Of a DNA stretch of 64,000 nucleotides, positions 52,512-63,619 are shown one piece after another; position 1 is the first letter of the stretch; every line of letters begins with the position of its first letter. Source of the stretch: Aradus depressus. Its lineage: Eukaryota; Arthropoda; Insecta; Hemiptera; Aradidae. The notes under the pieces were generated by a model. The model did no database searches. It saw only the letters and a list, made by a program, of their open reading frames with translations, and had not been told where the DNA came from. The stretch lies in assembly GCA_963662175.1 (NCBI GenBank), contig OY759215.1, forward strand, positions 57,739,213-57,803,212, given 5' to 3'. Made by a program: the position numbers and the translations under genes.

Positions 52512-53034
52512 AACCGTGCTGCACTGTGACTATGGTTAATCACTAGTCATCTCGTTGCTCACCACGGAGCTTACTGCTGCATCTAAATGAAGCCATTTTT
52601 GATACCATGTCTCCAAGTCAATCATGTCAAAGTTATATGGTTGAAGCAAACCCAGCAAAGGTTGGATAAAAATCTTATAAGGATAAGTCGTTCACGATTT
52701 CCACTGCCAATCCCACTTTGCATTGGACGATACCAGCCATATGAACGAGTCAAATCACTGTCAGAAATGATATTTCCCACAGAATATTCTTCGTATGGTA
52801 CAGCAGAGGTAAAGTGAAGTTCTAGAGAGAAGAGGATTATGTAAATTTTAATCACGAATACATCTCAACCAAAAATAGGACTTCAGACAAAGTCGCCACA
52901 TTTTGGAATTCCACAAAAAGTACCTAGTGACCGTTCAAGAACTTGCTCCTATTGGTGTAGTTTGCTTAGCTCCCGTAACTGTTAGTTTAACTAACAATTT
53001 CTTGGTCTTATTATCACTGGGTTCATTTATGACT

Positions 53035-53515
53035 GTGTGGGCTAGAGCGTAGGGCTTCGGTTGCATGGATTCACCACGGGCGAGGGTTCGAATCCCATCC
53101 GGGGGAGAATTTTATTATTATTTCATAGATAGGTTAGGTTAGGTTTTATAACTCATGCCCGGGCTTTAACTACGAGGTCATATCGCCTACTACCAGAGCG
53201 CTCTTTCGTCACTCTGGTGGACATGAGCCCGACTCTACTGTGGGATTCCTAAATTTTGCCTACCCTAAATTTTTATTCATCTAGGGTAGGGGTCTTTAAC
53301 GAGTACCTGACATCGTACAGGCTCGGGACCATCGCTTAACGTCCCATCCGAAGGACGGCGTGCTTAAGTTTATTTTACCTCCCAGATAAAATAAACTAAG
53401 GGCCTCGGTTGGGCTACGAACCCACGACCTTGAGCTCAGAAGTCAAGCACGCTTACCACTGAGCTACCGGCGCCCTCTTATTTCATAGATAAAACTTCTC
53501 TACCAGGTCAATGTG
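53035..53515 (+). mobile_element. SINE-B copy split by SINE-A
   Basis: 53035-53131 is the SINE-B head (GGGCTAGAGCGTAGGGCTTC, GGTTCGAATCCCATCCGG) up to TTATTTCATAGATA. After the SINE-A insertion it continues TTATTTCATAGATAAAACTT CTCTACCAGG at 53478-53507. Its 5' end and tail are worn. Confidence 0.8.
53132..53477 (-). mobile_element. Full-length SINE-A nested in SINE-B, 14-bp duplication
   Basis: Reverse, complete: GAGGGCGCCGGTAGCTCAGT head, intact A box (TAGCTCAGTGGTAAGC), B-box region GTGGGTTCGTAGCCC with one change, complete body, tail TAAAACCTAACCTAACC. Flanked by TTATTTCATAGATA at 53118-53131 and 53478-53491. It has few differences from the other good copies, so it is among the youngest here. 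Confidence 0.93.
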
Positions 53516-53838
53516 TGTTTGTAACCCAGCCATCCAACAATCCAAAAAAATATATTTCCATAAGGTGGGCTTTAAAAACCAATGAAAAAATCAAACATAT
53601 TTTTTATTTCGATATGTGTGTTTATTCGTTTTTTTGTATTATTATTATATATTTTTTTAAAGTTTTACATTGTGACCTGGGTAAGGAACTTCCTGAAATA
53701 TCGTTGTAAAAAAGACACTTTAGGTAGAATTATAACAAATATTTATCATAACATAAATTATAATTAAAAACTATATCTACTGTAATTACTAGTAATGTTT
53801 AGTTTATTTATTGTTTTTTATTACTTATTTATTCATGT

Positions 53839-54038
53839 NNNNNNNNNNNNNNNNNNNNNNNNNNNNNNNNNNNNNNNNNNNNNNNNNNNNNNNNNNNNNN
53901 NNNNNNNNNNNNNNNNNNNNNNNNNNNNNNNNNNNNNNNNNNNNNNNNNNNNNNNNNNNNNNNNNNNNNNNNNNNNNNNNNNNNNNNNNNNNNNNNNNNN
54001 NNNNNNNNNNNNNNNNNNNNNNNNNNNNNNNNNNNNNN
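53839..54038. other. Assembly gap of 200 N
   Basis: Exactly 200 unknown bases, the usual placeholder length. The true distance and order across it are not given by the sequence. It cuts off the 3' end of the LINE at 54039-55935. Confidence 0.99.
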
Positions 54039-54141
54039 GTCTGTGGGGATCCTTGCGGGTTAATTTGGATAGGCGTAGATTAATAATAATAAAGAAGATA
54101 TGTACGGAATAGAAAGGCTATGTGATGAAGATAATTTTGTT

Positions 54142-55935
54142 TTATAATTTAGATAAGAGATTTGTGAATTGTAAGAAATTAAATAGTTGGGTAATTTGGA
54201 AGCTATTATTAGATAGAATTTCGGAAATATCCACCGCAAGGTTGCAATTTTCATGCTGGGGACTATATGCCATGCATTCAGTCAGAATGTGCCTGACAGA
54301 CAGTCCCACCCCGCAGCACTGACACAGAGGAGGGGGTTCCCGAGCCATCAGATATCCATGGGTCAGCCTCGTGTGCCCTATACGTAACCGAGTTAAAATT
54401 ACTTCTTCTTTCCTTTTTTCTCGTATTGAAGTGTTCCAGACGCGAGTGGAGCTTTTAATGGTCCTTAGCTTATTATCTGTCACACCGAGCCACCGAATCT
54501 GCCATTTGATCCAAACTCTTTCCTTGATGTAGGCAACGAAGTCACTTACAGGGACTTCGGATGTAGGTAGTCCTTCTAGAATGGCGCGCCTGGCATTCTT
54601 GTCTGCTGACTCATTACCTGCAATGCCGCAATGACCTGGGATCCAGAGGAAGGTAACTGAAGTCTGGTTTCTTCCTAATGACCATAGGGCCATCAATATA
54701 TTTTGGACAAGGAGATCTTCTGAATACAGACTCCCCATGGCCAATAGAGCCGACAGGGAGTCACTGCAGACTATCAGTTGGCTTCCATTGGGGACAGAGA
54801 CGTTCAGACTCTTGCCAATAGCTACTAATTCCGCTGTCACGTTGCTGCACAGTGAAGGAAGGGCAAATAGGTAGATCCTCTCATCGAAAACCACCGCAGC
54901 TCCTACTCCGTTAGGGTGTTTTGACCCGTCTGTATATATAAACGTTGCGTCGGGGAAATCATTTTTGATCTTCATAAACTCATGTTGATATACTATAGGA
55001 GGGGTGTCTTTCTTTAGTAATTTGGTCAGGTTGAGGCATATCTTTGGTGCGGGTATTAACCAGGGTTCAGTGCGCGTTAAGCCTGATCTTTGCAATCTGG
55101 GGGTGTTGATGTTATATTCTTCCAAAAGCAAAGCAACTCGTGTTGGGAAGGGTTTTTGACGACCAGGAAAGTCCATATTACTCCGGGGGTGTTGATCGTT
55201 CGGGAACAGCTTGCTAAGTGGATGGGTGTGTAGGGCTTGAATTTTTGCATAGTAGGTTAGTATTAATTGATCCCTTCTATATTGTAAAGGTAATTCTCCC
55301 GCGTCCACACAAACGCTGATGGTAGGACTGGATCGAAACGCACCTGTAGCTATTCTGAGGCCTGTGTGATGGACACTGTCAACCATCTGTAATGTCCTTG
55401 GGCTGGCGGAACCATAAGCCAAGCACCCATAGTCCAACTTGGATCGTATCAGGCTTTTGTATAGCATCAGCATACTAGTACGGTCAGCACCCCAGGAAGT
55501 GTTACCAACCGTTTTCAGCCAGTTTAGTGATCGAAGACAGCTTGCACGAAGAGCCTTGATATGAGGCGTCCAGGTTAAGGTGCGGTCGTAAGTCAAACCT
55601 AGAAATCTGACCGTGTCAGCCATCTTCACTGAATTACCAAATAATGTGAGAGCTGGGATCACTGTAGGACGTCTTTTGCTAAAAAGAACCGCAGTGGTTT
55701 TGGGTAATGAGACGTTAAATCCAATACTAGCTAACCAACCTGTGGCTTTATCAATAGCAGTCTGAAGCTGTCCCTGTAAAGTTACTAGACATTTCTCTGC
55801 AGAATATATCACTAAGTCATCGGCGTAAAGCATTCCACGGACTGGGGCATCAAAAACTTCCAGAACCTTGTTAATGGCAATACTAAATAGTGTGGGGCTA
55901 AGTATAGGACAAACCTGTGTTCCGAGGTGTCTAAT
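54142..55935 (-). CDS. I-group LINE, 5'-truncated ORF: RT end and RNase H
   Basis: Largest ORF of the window. The frame opens at 55935 after TAA and reads SPTLFSIAINKVLEVF, then M (55833) LYADD, the RT active site (residues 3-6 from that Met). Next come FLGLTYDRTLTW (about 78-89) and the thumb with SKLDYGCLAYGSA (131-143). RNase H is complete: YTDGSK (D302), TAELVAI (E335), CSDSL (D358), WIPGHCG (H401), ESADKNAR (D411). A C-terminal CQCC...H....C motif (504-520) follows. It stops at 54142-54144. RNase H after RT plus a CCHC-like end fit the I group. The endonuclease and N-terminal RT are missing, so it is a 5'-truncated copy, but without a single stop in 594 codons it must be young. The element's 3' UTR enters the N gap. 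Confidence 0.92.
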   Translation of the reverse strand: MRHLGTQVCPILSPTLFSIAINKVLEVFDAPVRGMLYADDLVIYSAEKCLVTLQGQLQTAIDKATGWLASIGFNVSLPKTTAVLFSKRRPTVIPALTLFGNSVKMADTVRFLGLTYDRTLTWTPHIKALRASCLRSLNWLKTVGNTSWGADRTSMLMLYKSLIRSKLDYGCLAYGSASPRTLQMVDSVHHTGLRIATGAFRSSPTISVCVDAGELPLQYRRDQLILTYYAKIQALHTHPLSKLFPNDQHPRSNMDFPGRQKPFPTRVALLLEEYNINTPRLQRSGLTRTEPWLIPAPKICLNLTKLLKKDTPPIVYQHEFMKIKNDFPDATFIYTDGSKHPNGVGAAVVFDERIYLFALPSLCSNVTAELVAIGKSLNVSVPNGSQLIVCSDSLSALLAMGSLYSEDLLVQNILMALWSLGRNQTSVTFLWIPGHCGIAGNESADKNARRAILEGLPTSEVPVSDFVAYIKERVWIKWQIRWLGVTDNKLRTIKSSTRVWNTSIREKRKEEVILTRLRIGHTRLTHGYLMAREPPPLCQCCGVGLSVRHILTECMAYSPQHENCNLAVDISEILSNNSFQITQLFNFLQFTNLLSKL

Positions 55936-55938
55936 TTA

Positions 55939-56009
55939 AAAGTTATAACTCTTGAAAAAGTGGTGGAAAGTGGAATAGAATGTAAAGTAACATTGAAAAG
56001 AGGCGAACT
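55939..56009 (+). other. Possible host exon at the LINE insertion edge
   Basis: On the plus strand, directly after the truncated 5' edge of the LINE, the frame reads LKVITLEKVVESGIEC then KVTLKRGELMED, followed by GTAAAT, a fair splice donor, and soon a stop (VNFFV*). AAAAG at 55936-55940 would serve as acceptor. Charged, balanced residues in an AT-rich neighbourhood suggest real coding sequence about 24 codons long. It could equally belong to an older transposon; I do not recognise it. Confidence 0.3.
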
Positions 56010-56099
56010 GATGGAGGATGTAAATTTTTTTGTTTAATATTTGTATGTAAATAATGTTAATTTTTGATTTAGTTCAATGGCGTCATGAACGTGAGTAAC

Positions 56100-56860
56100 C
56101 TTTATATTTTTTTTAAATGGCTGATCAGCAAATTATAAATAAATTTTTCCAATATTTGTAAATTCATAACCATGTTTTAATCTCTTTTTAATTCCCCAAA
56201 ATCTCTCTCAATGAAATTCACATTTCAAAACTCATAGGCCTTGCGAATCAACACCTTTGAGATAAGCGCCAATCGTTATCGGGACACAATATTTAATAAT
56301 CTTAATTTTCAGAATCACACCGGGAGACTTTTGGATTTTTGGATTGGTGCAAGTAACGTAGTTTGAAAATTTTACAGAGTTATTTATAACATATGTTTTT
56401 CATTTTTTTAAGAGCTTCACTCAACCATATGGTAGATTATTTTATTTTTAAAATTATAGAGTTAATTAACTTAAATTTTTTTTTATTATTCAAAATTTTA
56501 TTCATTTTTTAATTTATTGTGAAAGGCAACAAGTCAAAATATTTAATAAAAAACCTTTCATTATGTAACTTATCGTTATACAGAGAAATGAGTTTTAATG
56601 TTTAAATTGTAAATTAACATTTTACAAATAATAATTAAATTTTTTTAATGAAATATTCATTTTATTAATAAATTATAATAAATTTTCTTACGAAATAAAA
56701 ATAAATGTTCTTGTTTCTTGAATAAAAAAAAAAAATTAATATTAACCTCACATGATTACATCCGGGATCTATCGACCAATCGAATTTAATCAATATATAT
56801 AAAATAAATATATAATCGAATAAAAATCTGACGGGAGTACCGTTACAAACGGATTTTTTA
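56100..56860. other. No gene; strongly AT-rich
   Basis: A/T runs and no usable frames. Confidence 0.5.
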
Positions 56861-57419
56861 ATGTGGGATCAGCATGATCCTTTCTCAGATCCCAATAATT
56901 CCTACCTCTATAATATTCTTAATTCTGTTTCTTGAACAGCCTCGACTTCTATTAGACGAAGTGACACTTGTCACACAACTGGAAGATCGCATGTGGCGTT
57001 CAGGTGGCCAGACAATGGAAGAGCGTGAAAGAGGATATAGCGGCGACTTCTCGGATCAGATCAAAAAATAAAATTACAACCACAAAAATAATAGAGAAAA
57101 AAAATTTGATGTGTGTTTCTAAATATTTTATACAGTGTGCGTCTAATATTAATTTTGAGCTACAGGCGTACGATGGATAATGCGTTTTTGCGCTTATTCG
57201 TGGAATGTTCGATTGTTCTGCACGTCCGATAATCTACAAACAGAAAATGGTTTCAAAAATAGATGTTATGAGCACCCAAAGATGCCTCTCTCCTCTTCCC
57301 CCCCCCCCCCCCCCCACCGCTACCCTTGGCTTTCAGTATTACTAAATTCAGTCATTTTTTTAGTATATTGTACTTCATGCAATACACTAACAATTATATT
57401 AATTTCCAATAGCTAGTTT
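56861..57419. other. No recognised gene
   Basis: Plus ORFs at 56874-57071 and 56968-57180 overlap in two frames over a GC-richer patch (56950-57050; LDEVTLVTQLEDRMWRSG). This may be the end of a transposase gene, but no signature is decisive. A C run lies at 57300-57315. Confidence 0.3.
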
Positions 57420-57506
57420 GTGTGACTGACGCCCGGCCTTTATCTATCAGGTCATACCGCCTACTACCATAACGCTCTGTCGTCTCTCTGGTGGACAAGA
57501 GCCCAT
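57420..57506 (-). mobile_element. SINE-A 3' fragment
   Basis: GTGTGACTGACGCCCGGCCT, CATACCGCCTACTACCA, CTCTCTGGTGGACAAGAGCC in reverse. Confidence 0.65.
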
Positions 57507-57606
57507 TTGATTTAACCGTAACATGGCAATAGAATACTTCCTACAAATGTATACATTAATGTAGCTTATAAATTAGATACATAAGCAGCTTTATAACCTC
57601 TTAGGG

Positions 57607-57818
57607 GCCATGGTGGCCGTGCGGGCTAGAGCGTAGGGCTTTGGTCGCATGGTCTCACCATGGTTTGCTGGTTCGAATCCCGTCCGGGAGTGAGTTTTAT
57701 TTCGTAGATAAAACTCCCTCACGGAACCATGGATGTCGTAAATAACTAGATAACAACACCCTTACAAAAGATATGGCTAATATGCATCGAACATAAGGCC
57801 AAAAAAAACCAAAAAAAA
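57607..57818 (+). mobile_element. Full-length SINE-B with target duplication
   Basis: GGCCATGGTGGCCGTGCGGG head, CTTTGGTCGCATGGTCTCAC, B box GGTTCGAATCCCGTCC, body TTTTATTTCGTAGATAAAAC, tail ATATGGCTAATATGCATCGA and an A-rich end. Direct repeats AACCTCTTAGGG at 57595-57606 and 57819-57830. Confidence 0.93.
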
Positions 57819-57959
57819 AACCTCTTAGGGTCGGACACACATATGATTAGTAATAACAATATTAGTAAAAAAATAAAACTAGAAAATAAATAAGTACACA
57901 AAAAATAATGCTAATAAATACAGTAGATCATTTTTAATTTAGTTTGAATAATGATAAAT

Positions 57960-58100
57960 ATTTTTTATAATTCTTCCAGAAATGTATTTTTCACGGCGGT
58001 ATTTCGGAACGTTTTACGTCCCTTCCTCAGGGCACAATGTGCGAAATATAGATGAGAGAGAAAAAGAAGAACAAAAGAATAGCAATAACAACAATTACAA
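57960..58100. mobile_element. Possible Penelope- or LINE-type terminal block
   Basis: CACGGCGGTATTTCGGAACG TTTTACGTCCCTTCCTCAGG GCACAATG reads in reverse as CCTGAGGAAGGGACGTAAAA CG..CCGAAATACCGCC. 40243-40310 has a similar layout (GTCCTGAGAAAGGGGTCCAT ... GTAATTTCGTCCTGA). Family uncertain. Confidence 0.3.
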
Positions 58101-58538
58101 TAAAAAAGTTTTAATGTTTACAGTAATAATAATACATGAACATATACTAAGTGAAATATGATAAAATAAATTCGTTATAAGTAATAAAAATAGTATTTGT
58201 TTCGTTTACATATCATTACTACTATGCTAGAGGCGAAACTAGATAAAACTAGGAGAATGTTTTTGGCCCTACCTTAAATCTAACACGTACACTTGTGAAG
58301 GAGATATTTGAGGTACGATATTTACCTCTATGCTCTCCGTTCAAGTTGAACTCAACCATGGAATGAATCACTTCATAATGTTTTAATTAATTAATTTTAA
58401 TTTGACTGTAAATGTAAATCAGTGAAGCAAAACCACAGAACAGTCAACTACATAAACTGTGGGGTGAAAGAGAGATAAATCTATGAGGAAAAAGTTAACT
58501 ATAAATACTTTAATTAATTGAATGAAGGCCTTGTTTGA

Positions 58539-58755
58539 AGAACAGAACATTTCGAAGCTCATTACCGCATGGTCGCCGCTTACCTGGAGGTTCAGAGGGA
58601 AGACTCAGGAGAACAGAACAGTTCGAAGCTCATTACCGCATGGTCGCCGCTTATCTGGAGGTTCAGAGGGAAGACTCAGGAGAACAGAACAGTTTGAAGC
58701 TCACTACCTCGTGGTCACCGCTTACCTGGAGGTTCAGAGGGATGACTTAAGAGAA
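58539..58755 (+). repeat. Tandem array, 71/72-bp unit, 3 copies
   Basis: Units start at 58539, 58611 and 58682: GAACAGAACA(G)TTCGAAGCTC, ATTACCGCATGGTCGCCGCT, TACCTGGAGGTTCAGAGGGA, AGACTCAGGA. One frame within a unit reads FEAHYRMVAAYLEVQRED, a protein-like peptide. Since the spacing is 72 then 71, the frame is not kept. Confidence 0.93.
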
Positions 58756-58943
58756 ATCTGATGCGGAGCTTTAAAGGAATTTCATGTTTTCCGACCTCTA
58801 GATTCCATATGTTTAGTATGAGGATGTAGGGTCCTATGAACGTCATTTATTGACTATTAGCTCAAACGTCTAATTTTTAAGCGGGAGTAAAGAGTTAATT
58901 GATTAATTTACCTGGCTAAGTCCATTTTCGGTGATTCGCCGAC
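58756..58943 (+). mobile_element. Repeat B, minimal copy
   Basis: 5' block (CTGATGCGGAGCTTTAAAGG, AATTTCATGTTTTCCGACCT) is joined almost directly to the 3' block (AGAGTTAATTGATTAATTTA, TCGGTGATTCGCCGAC), with no full tandem unit. It shows that the ends can exist without the array. Adjoins the 72-bp array. Confidence 0.75.
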
Positions 58944-60581
58944 TTAATTTTTTTCAGTTATATAATAAATAAATATAATTTATATTATAACGATTCTTAT
59001 TCGCTACTGAGAATGTTCACTAGTGCTTCGTGTTGCTTCGTGATGAATCACTGCAACTGAATATCTTTCCTTGACTTCAACTCCTCATCACTATCTCAAA
59101 TTTATACTAATCGAGGCAAAACACACTTGCGAATAGACTTCCATGGACATGAAATTTCTACAATTAACGAAGAAGGAATGCAAGAAAAACTGCCAACGGA
59201 AGTATCTCCTTGGAAATAAGAGACTGTGAGCCAATTACCATGGAGAGTAACCAAAAGAGGATACCAGTTTAACGGGCCTTATGGAAGAGGGGAATCTATT
59301 GGATTTAGTAATGGATGAGGAGAGAGAACTGAAAAGCTGGCTGGACTGAAGAGAGGGTTGGAAAGACATGCCAAATCTCTTTGTGGGAGAGTCCCTCTGT
59401 GACGGGAAAGAAGGAACTGTTAACTATGTGCGGAGTCAGCTACAGAAGGACCATTGACTAATAGCAGAACATGGAGAATTGAACGAGAGTCTACAGAGAA
59501 CAGGAGTCAGGATAATAATAGCCAGTATAATCCTACATATCCATCGTTATTCTTATGTATGAACTAAATGCACTAATAAAATTTACAGAAAAAACTAATT
59601 TAATTATTTAAAAACTAATAATTAACTCCTCAGTTAGGTACATAGGACTCCAAAGCTCATATTTTCTATTTTCTGATATTAGCTGTAATTTCACACTTGA
59701 AAATTTTGAATTCCTCATAAATATTGCATTTAATAATACATTTGAATTTCAGAAATCCCTTATTTTTTTTTCCACTTTCTATCATATAACCTACAAGGTG
59801 AGTCTTCTAGACTCCTATGATTTGGATATATACATACATAGTAAATTAAAAAAAATTAATTTAGAAAATTTTGAATTGAGAAGGCACCGGCATGGAGGGA
59901 GAAGGGAAAGCTCATCTGGCGCTGAGCCATGCTCGATTGTTCACGTCTGTCTGTCCCCGTTCAGCCATCTCTTCAGCATCATCCAAAGAAACTTCGAAGC
60001 ATAGAAGAAATAGAAGATCAGTAGAACATACGTACAGCTTCTACGCACGTGTACCGCAGGAGAATTTGAAAAAAAAAGTGGACAGCCCTACAAGTAATAT
60101 TGTTTCCTATTGTTTAAAAAAAATAATGTATAAACAATTTTTATTATTACAACCAGTTTTTAAAGTACCCCCCAATTAACAATGTCCACAAATGGAGACT
60201 AACGTAGTCCCTGTTTGGAGGCAAAAAAAAGAATTGATACTAGGAGGTTCTTTAAAAATTGGTAGTATAGTAGAGCGTCTATTATTCGAACTAATGTTGT
60301 GTGGGGTGGTTCGGGTAATCAAAATTCGGATAATCGAAATTTTTCAGCCACCCAGAACTTGATGAATGAAGAGTCACCACCAAGCTTCATGAGAGGACTC
60401 CAAGAATGGGTACAGACAGACGTGAACACTGGAGCATGACCCAGCGCCAGAAAAGCGTAATTACGTTAAACGTAATGCATTAATTCGTTCTTGGGAAGGA
60501 CATTGTCGATGATCGACGATTTTTTTTATAATAAATTATTTTTATTATTTATTTTATTTTTACTATTAATGTTATTACTAA
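58944..60581. other. No gene recognised
   Basis: 59140-59540 is GC-richer (GGAGAGAGAACTGAAAAGCT, GTGGGAGAGTCCCTCTGTGA) and could be a decayed transposon ORF, with many stops. 59892-60179 holds a 95-codon ORF of no known family. A GGGAAGGACATTGTCGATGA phrase at 60494 is a trace of the repeat B 3' end. Confidence 0.3.
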
Positions 60582-60781
60582 GGGGGCCATGGTGGCCGTG
60601 CGGGCTAGAGCGTAGGGCTTTGGTCGCATGGTCTCACCATGGTTTGCGGGTTCGAATCCCGTCCGGGAGTGAGTTTTATTTCGTAGATAGAACTCCCTCC
60701 AGGGGCCATGGATGTCTTAAATAATTATAATATAACACATTGACATGGCTAATATGCACCGTACATAAAGCAAAAAAAAAA
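60582..60781 (+). mobile_element. Full-length SINE-B with 14-bp target duplication
   Basis: Complete from GGGGGCCATGGTGGCCGTGC to GCACCGTACATAAAGC plus A tail, with an intact B box (GGGTTCGAATCCC). Exact direct repeats AATGTTATTACTAA at 60568-60581 and 60782-60795. The best SINE-B reference copy here. Confidence 0.95.
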
Positions 60782-60929
60782 AATGTTATTACTAATCACC
60801 TGTATGTTGTAAGATTTAATAATTTTATATATCTAATTCATAAAGTATATTGATATATATAATTTTATGACGTATCATATTACTATGTTATGGTTTAACG
60901 GAAATAAATGTTGTTATTAGTATTATATA

Positions 60930-61474
60930 CTTAAAAAATTCCCTTTCCTAGCGGTAGAAAGCCGAGTGGTAACCATCCAGCTCATCCTCCCAGCCTTATT
61001 TGGGATCACATTAAGTAAGAGAAAGAAAGAATAAAATGGCAACTAGGTAAATAAAAGAAGAGTATATATTATTTCGTTAGAGGGGCGTGGCACAGTTCGG
61101 GTGGGCAAAACTCTTGCGGATTAGTAACAGCGGAGAACGGGCCAAGTGCATTAAAAATTCATAGACTTTCCGGAGATAAAGTTCTTACTGGGAGGGTATC
61201 AACTCATCCTGGCTCGTTCATCGTGCTCTGACATCTCCGGCCCATCTAACTTCTCGCCTTTCTTTGCTCTTCCTGAACTCTCCAGTCAACTGGAGCAAAC
61301 CTAATTTCAAGTTTCACACTCTCCGATTTCACAACATGGAGTCGAGCTGGAGCAGACTTGTCAGGAGGATATGTATGATATTACCGTTCATATTGGCGTA
61401 AAATAAAATAAAAAGAACGTCGGATTGTATTTTGTCAGAACGAATTATTCAATTAAATTTTCGCTCTCCTTCCT
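60930..61474. other. Possibly single-copy, GC-richer segment
   Basis: 61080-61380 is less AT-rich, shares nothing with the repeats and shows short open frames on both strands (for example MESSWSRLVRRICM). Candidate unique non-coding DNA or an untranslated exon. Confidence 0.25.
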
Positions 61475-61900
61475 AAACCAATCGATCCTCTGGGCTAAAA
61501 TCCATATTTGACTCAAATGCTCCTCCACTGATCTACCCTTCCCCATTGGCCGATTCTGCGAAAAATTATGTGGTGTCGTCGTTATAAGTTTTTGATTTGA
61601 AATCTCTATAATTTAATATACATAAGAAGTGTCAATACATTCATTACTAGTAGTGCCCTAACTAGTAATCCCCCCTTCCCTTCGGCCGATTTGGCTGAAA
61701 ATCAATAGGTGTTGTCTTTAGAGGGTACGTCACACGTTGGTCAGTTCATTCTATCGGGAGTTAACATGTTCACAGGCACATACACCGACAGATAGCATTT
61801 TTTTTTTTACTTTTAGTAGGAAAACATGAAATTTCGTTGAAAACTCCGCATCCAATTTTTGACCGATGTCATAACTTCCCCTATACGTACAGCTAGGGAA
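61475..61900 (-). mobile_element. Repeat B copy, reverse, with intact 5' hairpin
   Basis: Reverse: hairpin ACTTCCCTAGCTGTACGTAT then AGGGGAAGT (61870-61900), TGACATCGGTCAAAAATTGG, ATGCGGAGTTTTCAACGAAA, then two internal units. The 3' hairpin is missing. Confidence 0.8.
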
Positions 61901-62144
61901 GTAAAAAGTTATTTCCCCATGTTGTAGAATGAATAATATTTTGTACATTTATTTTCTATTTATGTGTTATTCTGTATGTTCTTTATTTATATATAATTGA
62001 AAACTTATGTTACATGAAACTGAAATTCCAGAGAATATATGTATCTAATTTGTACATCTATAATAGACTTTAGACTACGACTCCAACCTAGTCATCGATA
62101 TAGTTTTGAATAAATTGCCAGGAGACCTACTGTGTGCGAACCTG

Positions 62145-62226
62145 ATCTACTATGGGAGACCTAATTTTTTGCCTACCCAGGTTTAGAGTATATCGCTTAA
62201 CTTCCCATTAAAAGGGCGGCGTGCTC
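62145..62226 (-). mobile_element. SINE-A fragment
   Basis: AGCACGCCGCCCTTTTAATG, GGGAAGTTAAGCGATA, GGTAGGCAAAAAATTAGG in reverse. Confidence 0.55.
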
Positions 62227-62666
62227 TATAATATCCAAAAATGTGGACATTAATTGAGTGGGTGATTTCCAAAACCAGCCATTTGTCCGTAAACAACTTT
62301 TGGAATAATCACCAAAAAATGATAAAAATTAACCATTTTAAGTTGAAGTTCCGATTTTTTTTTTTCATGGATGGGTAATAACTTTATCTCTCATCTTGCA
62401 AACGTTGCCAAATATATTGTGGCTAAAAAATTTGCTATTTTGTATTTAAGTTTTCTAATAGCTACTTTTGGCACTCAACATGAGAAATGGCTGGTTTTGG
62501 AAATCACCTACTCAATTGTTCTAATATATTTAAATAAATATAATAATGCAAATGGAAATATAAGAATTTGAGGCCAACCAGGAACATGGCAGGATGTAGG
62601 GAGAAAACCACGTCAGCAATACAAAATAAGGAAAGCTGAATATCACATGAGCTGGGCAACCAATAG

Positions 62667-62931
62667 ATGCTCAGAAAAGACCCGGCGGAAGAATGGAGGA
62701 GAGCTAGCCGCACCCAGCTAGGGCTCACCGGAGAGGGAGGATCGTCAACTTCTGGAGTCACCATCGAGGAGGGAGGTTCACACTCTGGAACCAGCCCTTT
62801 GTCATTCAACATCGCAGAGCTAGGACTCAGCCGGTCATTTTACCAGAGAAGATGTGTTGGAGTTGAGCAGTGGCTGAATATTGAAGAAATCCGGAACCCA
62901 GCAGAAAGCGCGACAGACAACGAAAAGCAAC
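62667..62931 (+). other. Candidate exon, unidentified
   Basis: Plus frame 62667-62951 reads EEWRRASRTQLGLTGEGGSS, TSGVTIEEGGSHSGTSPLSF, NIAELGLSRSFYQRRCVGVE, QWLNIEEIRNPAESATD. AACAAG|GTACCT at 62931-62932 is a good donor. GC near 50% contrasts with the flanks and matches none of the repeats. The opposite strand is also open for 102 codons (62504-62812), so strand and coding status are unproven. Confidence 0.3.
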
Positions 62932-62959
62932 AAGGTACCTTTAGACCATAAGCAATTAT

Positions 62960-63619
62960 ACCAATATATTTTAGGATAATAGTAAATTTTAGAAAGGATT
63001 CTGAGAAATAGTTATAAAGTTTAATGATGTTTTTAACAAATATATTTATTCAAATAAATATGGAGTAAGTTTTCCTTTATGTATTTTGCACCTCATGTCA
63101 TTTTGGTTTTTCAAAACTGTTGAGTCTTGGCGAACCCACGCAAAGAAATAAAATATGTAAGAATTAGAAGCATCATTTTACAAAAAGAACAAAGATTACA
63201 GACTACATTAATTAACATTTACAGCTCAATTTTTTTTTACATTCTAGACAAAAAAAAACTGATCTACGCTATATCTGTGCTACCAACGTAGCTAATGTAA
63301 TAGAGTGAGATAAGGTGGGCGGGGACCAACCTCATGGCAGTTTATTCAACACTATTCTCCCGTCTTTGGAAAATATTCAACTCTAAATAAAAGGGCGGCC
63401 CTTTTCCGAGGCTCAGGCCCTTGAGAATAACTTATTCGACAAAAGAACTAATATTTACTCTCTTCCGGCCTGCCTCTCTTCTGTCCCTTCTGAAAAATGT
63501 CCCTCACTCCACTGAGACAAAATGCCTGGAGGAGAATCCTAACCTGAACTCCAACTATAATGAACTATAACCTGTCCCAGGATTTAATCCAATTTCATTA
63601 TATTTTACTTATCTGTATT
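62960..63619. other. No gene seen
   Basis: AT-rich, then a mixed block at 63320-63560 (AAGGGCGGCCCTTTTCCGAG) without frames or repeat matches. Confidence 0.35.

Noticed and set aside
53795..54112. ORF across the N gap
   Set aside because: Most residues are unknown; the frame is open only because N cannot give a stop.
60582..60680. tRNA gene
   Set aside because: The A and B boxes and tRNA-like fold belong to the head of SINE-B, which continues into a SINE body and A tail with target duplications. The same applies to all SINE-A heads.
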